DNA from: JBEKSX01 sp049516635
GTDB taxonomy: Bacteria; Bacteroidota; Ignavibacteria; Tepidaquicellales; OLB5
Assembly: GCA_049516635.1 (NCBI GenBank)
Contig: JBEKSX010000007.1
Span: 1 to 46,889 of the forward strand
Direction: 5' to 3'
Length of the DNA: 46,889 nt
Shown here piece by piece: positions 43,988 through 46,889 of this stretch (its first letter is position 1; each line of letters starts with the position of its first letter). The notes below the pieces were generated by a model, which saw nothing but the letters and a program-made list of their open reading frames with translations, had not been told where the DNA came from and did no database searches. Position numbers and translations under genes: made by a program.

Positions 43988-44027
43988 GTCTTGACTTTTT
44001 GGTTCTTTTGTGTCAAGACAAAAGAAC
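43988..44027. promoter_or_regulatory. Two mutually exclusive hairpins before the second aldo/keto reductase
   Basis: GTCTTGAC (43988-43995) can pair with GTCAAGAC (44012-44019). GTTCTTTTGT (44002-44011) can pair with ACAAAAGAAC (44018-44027). The two stems overlap and cannot form together. A switch or an end of a mobile palindrome is possible. Confidence 0.45.
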
Positions 44028-44102
44028 ATAAGAAAGAAAGAACTTAAGTAAATTAGAATATTCAATTTTATTAAAATAACTTAGAAAGACCAAATTTATA
44101 AA

Positions 44103-45089
44103 ATGGAAAAAAGAAAACTTGGAACTCAAGGTCTCGAAACCTCCGCTCTCGGTCTCGGCTGCATGGGCATGTCCGAATTTTACGGAGCAGGTGATGAAAA
44201 TGAGAGCATAGCCGTCATCCACCGCGCAATCGAACTCGGCATAAACTTCCTCGATACATCCGATATGTACGGTCCCTATAAGAATGAGGAGCTCGTCGGA
44301 AAAGCAATCAAAGACAGAAGGGAGAAAGTAGTCCTCGCAACAAAGTTCGGCATCTTGCGGACATCCGATCCTATGGTAAGAAAAATCAACGGAAAACCGG
44401 AATATGTAAAATCATCCTGTGACGGTTCGCTTAAACGTCTAAACATTGACCATATTGATCTATATTACCTGCACCGGGTCGATCCTGACACCCCAATAGA
44501 AGACACAGTGGGTGCAATGTCTGAATTGGTAAAAGCAGGTAAGGTACGTTATATAGGACTCTCCGAAGCGAATGCGGCTACTATCAGACGCGGACACAAA
44601 GTCCATCCGATCAGCGCATTGCAGTCTGAGTATTCTCTTTGGACAAGGGAGATCGAAGATGAGATACTACCAACGATAAGGGAACTGGGCATTGGGCTGG
44701 TACCTTACAGTCCGTTAGGAAGGGGATTTCTTACCGGACAGATAAAAACCACTGAGGATCTTGCATTTAATGATTTCAGAAGGCACAATCCTCGTTTCAT
44801 GGGAGACAACCTCAATAAAAACCTTCTCCTCGTAAAGAAGATCGAAGAAATTGCAAAACGAAAGAAATGCACACCGGGACAGCTTGCGCTTGCATGGGTA
44901 CTGTCACAGGGAAAAGATGTAGCTCCGATCCCCGGAACTAAGCGAATAAAATATCTTGAAGAAAATGCCGGTGCTTTAAATGTTACATTGACAAAGGATG
45001 AATTGAAAGAGATAGACCTGGCTTTTCCGAAAGGTGCTGCTTCAGGTTCCCGTTACCCCGAGACCGCAATGAAAACCTTGAATAAATAA
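44103..45089 (+). CDS. Aldo/keto reductase (AKR13-like)
   Basis: 328 residues. The tetrad is Asp51, Tyr56, Lys81 and His124 (FLDTSDMYG, ATKFGI, LYYLHRVDPD). GCMGMSEFYG near the N-terminus and VAPIPGTKRIKYLEENAGAL near the end are typical of the AKR13/YakC-type group. Likely substrates are small aldehydes or pyridoxal; not determined. It is separated from the first reductase by 308 bases with a mobile palindrome. Confidence 0.92.
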   Translation: MEKRKLGTQGLETSALGLGCMGMSEFYGAGDENESIAVIHRAIELGINFLDTSDMYGPYKNEELVGKAIKDRREKVVLATKFGILRTSDPMVRKINGKPEYVKSSCDGSLKRLNIDHIDLYYLHRVDPDTPIEDTVGAMSELVKAGKVRYIGLSEANAATIRRGHKVHPISALQSEYSLWTREIEDEILPTIRELGIGLVPYSPLGRGFLTGQIKTTEDLAFNDFRRHNPRFMGDNLNKNLLLVKKIEEIAKRKKCTPGQLALAWVLSQGKDVAPIPGTKRIKYLEENAGALNVTLTKDELKEIDLAFPKGAASGSRYPETAMKTLNK

Positions 45090-45162
45090 GGCAAAGGTTC
45101 ATAAGGTTTATCAAGTTTGTAAAGTTTATAGGGGTAAGGTAACATTATCATTTTCCTGCAGT

Positions 45163-45213
45163 CCCATCCGAATCTCTCCCTCCTTCGGCGGGCACGAGAA
45201 GAGGACTCGGATG
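45163..45213. repeat. CCATCCGA...TCGGATGG inverted repeat
   Basis: CCATCCGA (45163-45170) and TCGGATGG (45206-45213) bracket 35 bases of purine- and pyrimidine-rich sequence. It lies between the reductase stop and the convergent propeller gene and may act as a terminator or be another dispersed palindrome. Confidence 0.55.
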
Positions 45214-45295
45214 GCGATAAGAACCTCAGAGTCCCCAGGCGGGAGACGTTGTGGGAACTAGAAGAATAAGGTATTTGGATCTTATTAAAAACTAT

Positions 45296-46363
45296 CTAAA
45301 ATAAACCTTTAATGGGGGTTAACCAGCCTCTTCCATCTGAAAAAGTTGAATAATAACAATGCCAACTTTTGCCAAGTAATAAATTTTTGTAAAAAATCAT
45401 ATTTGTAAGAACACCTGGGAATACTGCGGAAAGTTCTTCTATCTTTTTTTCGGTTAAATTAAATCTTACAAATTGTAAATCTTTTTTAAAAAAAGTACAA
45501 TACACATAATTATCAAAGTATCCCAAACTAAAGCAGATCCCCAAATTATCTATTGGTATTTTTTCTTGTTTGATTTTATTTTTTTCGATAATAAAAAATA
45601 AACCGTTTTCTGCTAATAAAAAGCACTTATCTTGATATTTATAGAATTCAAATACAACTGGGTTGTGGCTATCAAATAAATGGATTTCATCACAATTATT
45701 TTCACTATCTATGATTATCAAGCCATATTTAATCTTATCACCTTGATCGCCATTATTTTGGAAGAGTAAATATTTTGTATCATTTACTTCGAATATTTTC
45801 AAAAGAAAAGAAAACTTGAATTTCTCGGGTATTTGATAAAAAATAACCTTGTGGTTCTTAATATAACCAACACGGTCGGGTTGATGCATTGCCGAACTCA
45901 TAGCAAACCAAATATTTGAGTGATTATCAATTTGAATACCTTGAAAATATAAATAGTTTGGTTTTCCTGCAATGGAGTCAAAATCATAGTTGTATATAGT
46001 GTCCTTAATGATCTCCAAAATGACAGTCCTACATCTTTTGCAAAATTCGTTAGAATATAAACAAATCTTGTCTTTTTTTATACACATTCCATAAAAAAGA
46101 TCCTGTGAATTCTTGCCCAAATAGTCAGATAATGGTCCGCTGGAATTGTAATTCAGCCTATAAGATGTAAAATTATGTCCATCATACTTAATCAATCCTT
46201 CATTTACTGAACTTACCCACAAAATAGTATCACTTTCCAATTCCATGTTCATTATCTCTGTGTTTGAGAAGTAATTTTGCAAATCATAGTAAACAGATTC
46301 CTGGCAAAGTAAAAATGAATTGAAAATTAAGATAAAAGCAATGAGGAGTTTAATTTTAATCAT
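45296..46363 (-). CDS. Secreted beta-propeller protein (two-component-regulator-propeller-like)
   Basis: 355 residues. A signal peptide (MIKIKLLIAFILIFNSFLLCQ) is followed by propeller-like repeats: ILWVSSVNEGLIKYDGHNFTSYRL, SNIWFAMSSAM and LFFIIEKNKI. GLIKYDGHNFTSY matches the Reg_prop blade seen in hybrid sensors, but no histidine kinase follows, so this is a stand-alone or truncated sensor-like protein. The DNA is notably AT-rich with many Ile, Asn and Lys codons, unlike most neighbours, suggesting acquisition. No T9SS domain is present. Confidence 0.7.
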   Translation of the reverse strand: MIKIKLLIAFILIFNSFLLCQESVYYDLQNYFSNTEIMNMELESDTILWVSSVNEGLIKYDGHNFTSYRLNYNSSGPLSDYLGKNSQDLFYGMCIKKDKICLYSNEFCKRCRTVILEIIKDTIYNYDFDSIAGKPNYLYFQGIQIDNHSNIWFAMSSAMHQPDRVGYIKNHKVIFYQIPEKFKFSFLLKIFEVNDTKYLLFQNNGDQGDKIKYGLIIIDSENNCDEIHLFDSHNPVVFEFYKYQDKCFLLAENGLFFIIEKNKIKQEKIPIDNLGICFSLGYFDNYVYCTFFKKDLQFVRFNLTEKKIEELSAVFPGVLTNMIFYKNLLLGKSWHCYYSTFSDGRGWLTPIKGLF

Positions 46364-46521
46364 TATTTTGTATGATTTTATCTTTCATTTAGTCCAAATA
46401 TCACAGACATATATCGTATATTCAAGGTAGAATAAACAGATATGCACATAACAACCAGAAAATCTTTACTGTTTAGTTTCTATTTGCTTAAATTCGCAGT
46501 GTAAATTATGCCTGATTAAAG

Positions 46522-46575
46522 CAGTTATGATGGTTTATTGCCTTGATTTATGCAGATTATTGTAGTATATTTGTA
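46522..46575 (+). promoter_or_regulatory. Conserved promoter block of non-coding locus B (TTG-N20-TATATTTG)
   Basis: TTG at 46543-46545 and TATATTTG at 46566-46573 are 20 bases apart, as at locus A (2430-2484). The 24 identical consecutive bases and the same spacing point to a common origin. No coding frame follows on the plus strand. Confidence 0.65.
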
Positions 46576-46589
46576 TTTACGGTATTCAG

Positions 46590-46628
46590 ACCACCCCGTA
46601 CCCCGACGGTACGTCGGGGGGAGGTGGT
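46590..46628. repeat. ACCACCCC/GGAGGTGGT hairpin
   Basis: ACCACC and GGTGGT form the outer stem and CCCCGAC/GTCGGGG the inner one. It matches the elements at 2641-2686 and 2803-2853. Confidence 0.75.
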
Positions 46629-46632
46629 GCTG

Positions 46633-46833
46633 GTTCTTTGACATTTTGACATAACTTGATACAGCAAAAGGGTAACTTAGTTACCCTAACTTAAATTTGT
46701 GAAAAGTGGCGTTTCATGATTGATTTATAGGTTTTTTCGATAGGGGGGTAACTTAAGTTACCCCAGGGGTATCTCATTAATAAGCCACGAAAAAACAATG
46801 CTATAGTATTCGTAATCGTTCTTTGACATTTTG
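46633..46833 (+). repeat. Two copies of a boxA-like 16-mer
   Basis: GTTCTTTGACATTTTG occurs at 46633-46648 and 46818-46833, identical and 185 bases apart. The core GTTCTTTGACA resembles the boxA antitermination element (bacterial consensus close to GYTCTTTAANA) bound by NusB-S10. A shortened form, GTTCTTTG, is at 2860-2867. Confidence 0.6.
46670..46764. repeat. Paired palindromes around AAAAGTGGCG (unit 3)
   Basis: The first palindrome has a 7-bp stem and 3-base centre; the second is a perfect 20-base palindrome. Both use the arm GGTAAC/GTTACC, whereas unit 2 (2939-3014) uses AGTAAT/ATTACT. The ACTTAAGT centre and the AAAAGTGGCG core are shared. Confidence 0.7.
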
Positions 46834-46889
46834 GCAAGTATAAAAGCTATCTCCCCTTAGCGAAATGGAACATCCGCCATAGGAGGAGG

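Larger units (their letters stand above)
46576..46889 (+). other. Non-coding repeat locus B (continues past window edge)
   Basis: In order: an ACCACC/GGTGGT hairpin with inner CCCCGAC/GTCGGGG (46590-46628); GTTCTTTGACATTTTG (46633-46648); palindrome GGGTAACTTAGTTACCC (46670-46686); core AAAAGTGGCG (46702-46711); palindrome GGGGTAACTTAAGTTACCCC (46745-46764); a second copy of GTTCTTTGACATTTTG (46818-46833); then CTCCCCTTAGCG, which mirrors the CTCCCCCTTAGC after the boxA-like element of locus A. No gene is seen. The spacing and order suggest a repeating unit that goes on beyond the window. Confidence 0.55.

Overview
The window looks like a chromosomal segment from a Bacteroidota/Ignavibacteriota-type (FCB group) bacterium of moderate GC. 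Three lines of evidence support this. Four secreted proteins carry C-terminal type IX secretion (T9SS) sorting domains of the NYPNPFNP...LGREV...KKMLLIK type. PorD-like and PorE-like T9SS components are encoded. Several promoters follow the Bacteroidota pattern TTG-N20-TAnnTTTG, and many genes lack a clear Shine-Dalgarno sequence. No rRNA, transposase, phage or CRISPR array was seen, so most of the window is core chromosome with a few accessory patches. All identifications come from reading motifs, not from database searches.

Layout. 1-2408: two T9SS cargo genes (the first cut by the window edge) closed by a terminator. 2409-3483: a 1-kb non-coding tract packed with hairpins, palindromes and a 62-bp direct repeat. 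3484-6467: a secreted subtilase, ribosomal protein S18 and a TatD nuclease. 6542-8917 (minus): porD, an outer-membrane barrel and a lipoprotein. 9025-13887 (minus): tRNA-Ala, gyrA, threonine aldolase, a thioesterase and a small nucleotidyltransferase pair. 14064-14460: remains of a purine nucleoside phosphorylase gene. 14661-20560 (mostly plus): a TPR protein, an M48 peptidase lipoprotein, an MBL hydrolase, smpB, tyrS, a pyruvoyl-dependent arginine decarboxylase and thiamine pyrophosphokinase. 20570-23014: comEC with a degenerate C-terminal domain. 23228-26033: a cupin, a GroES-like protein and an arylsulfotransferase-family T9SS cargo. 26119-29866 (minus): two PorE-like propeller/OmpA paralogues. 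30118-32861 (minus): an overlapping four-gene unit (CDP-alcohol phosphatidyltransferase, queD-like, folE, SpoU methyltransferase). 32946-33861: two tRNA-Arg genes flanking a methyltransferase. 34401-37162: a glycosidase-like T9SS cargo and rfbA-rfbC. 37349-42615 (minus): a TolC-adaptor-RND efflux operon. 42838-45089: two aldo/keto reductases. 45296-46363 (minus): an AT-rich secreted propeller. 46364-46889: a second non-coding repeat locus.

The most unusual feature is the pair of non-coding loci at opposite ends of the window (2430-3020 and 46522-46889). Both are on the plus strand and share modules in largely the same order: a conserved 55-bp block with a TTG-N20-TATATTTG promoter, ACCACCCC-type hairpins, a boxA-like GTTCTTTG element, and a unit in which two palindromes bracket the core AAAAGTGGCG. 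The palindrome arms differ between units but match inside each unit. This suggests a structured, possibly antiterminated, non-coding RNA or repeat-array family with co-varying arms. The second locus appears to continue past the window edge.

The T9SS theme ties much of the gene content together: several cargo proteins, PorD and two PorE-like anchors. Other points are housekeeping translation genes, an RND pump and signs of gene decay (the PNP remnant and the ComEC beta-lactamase-like domain).
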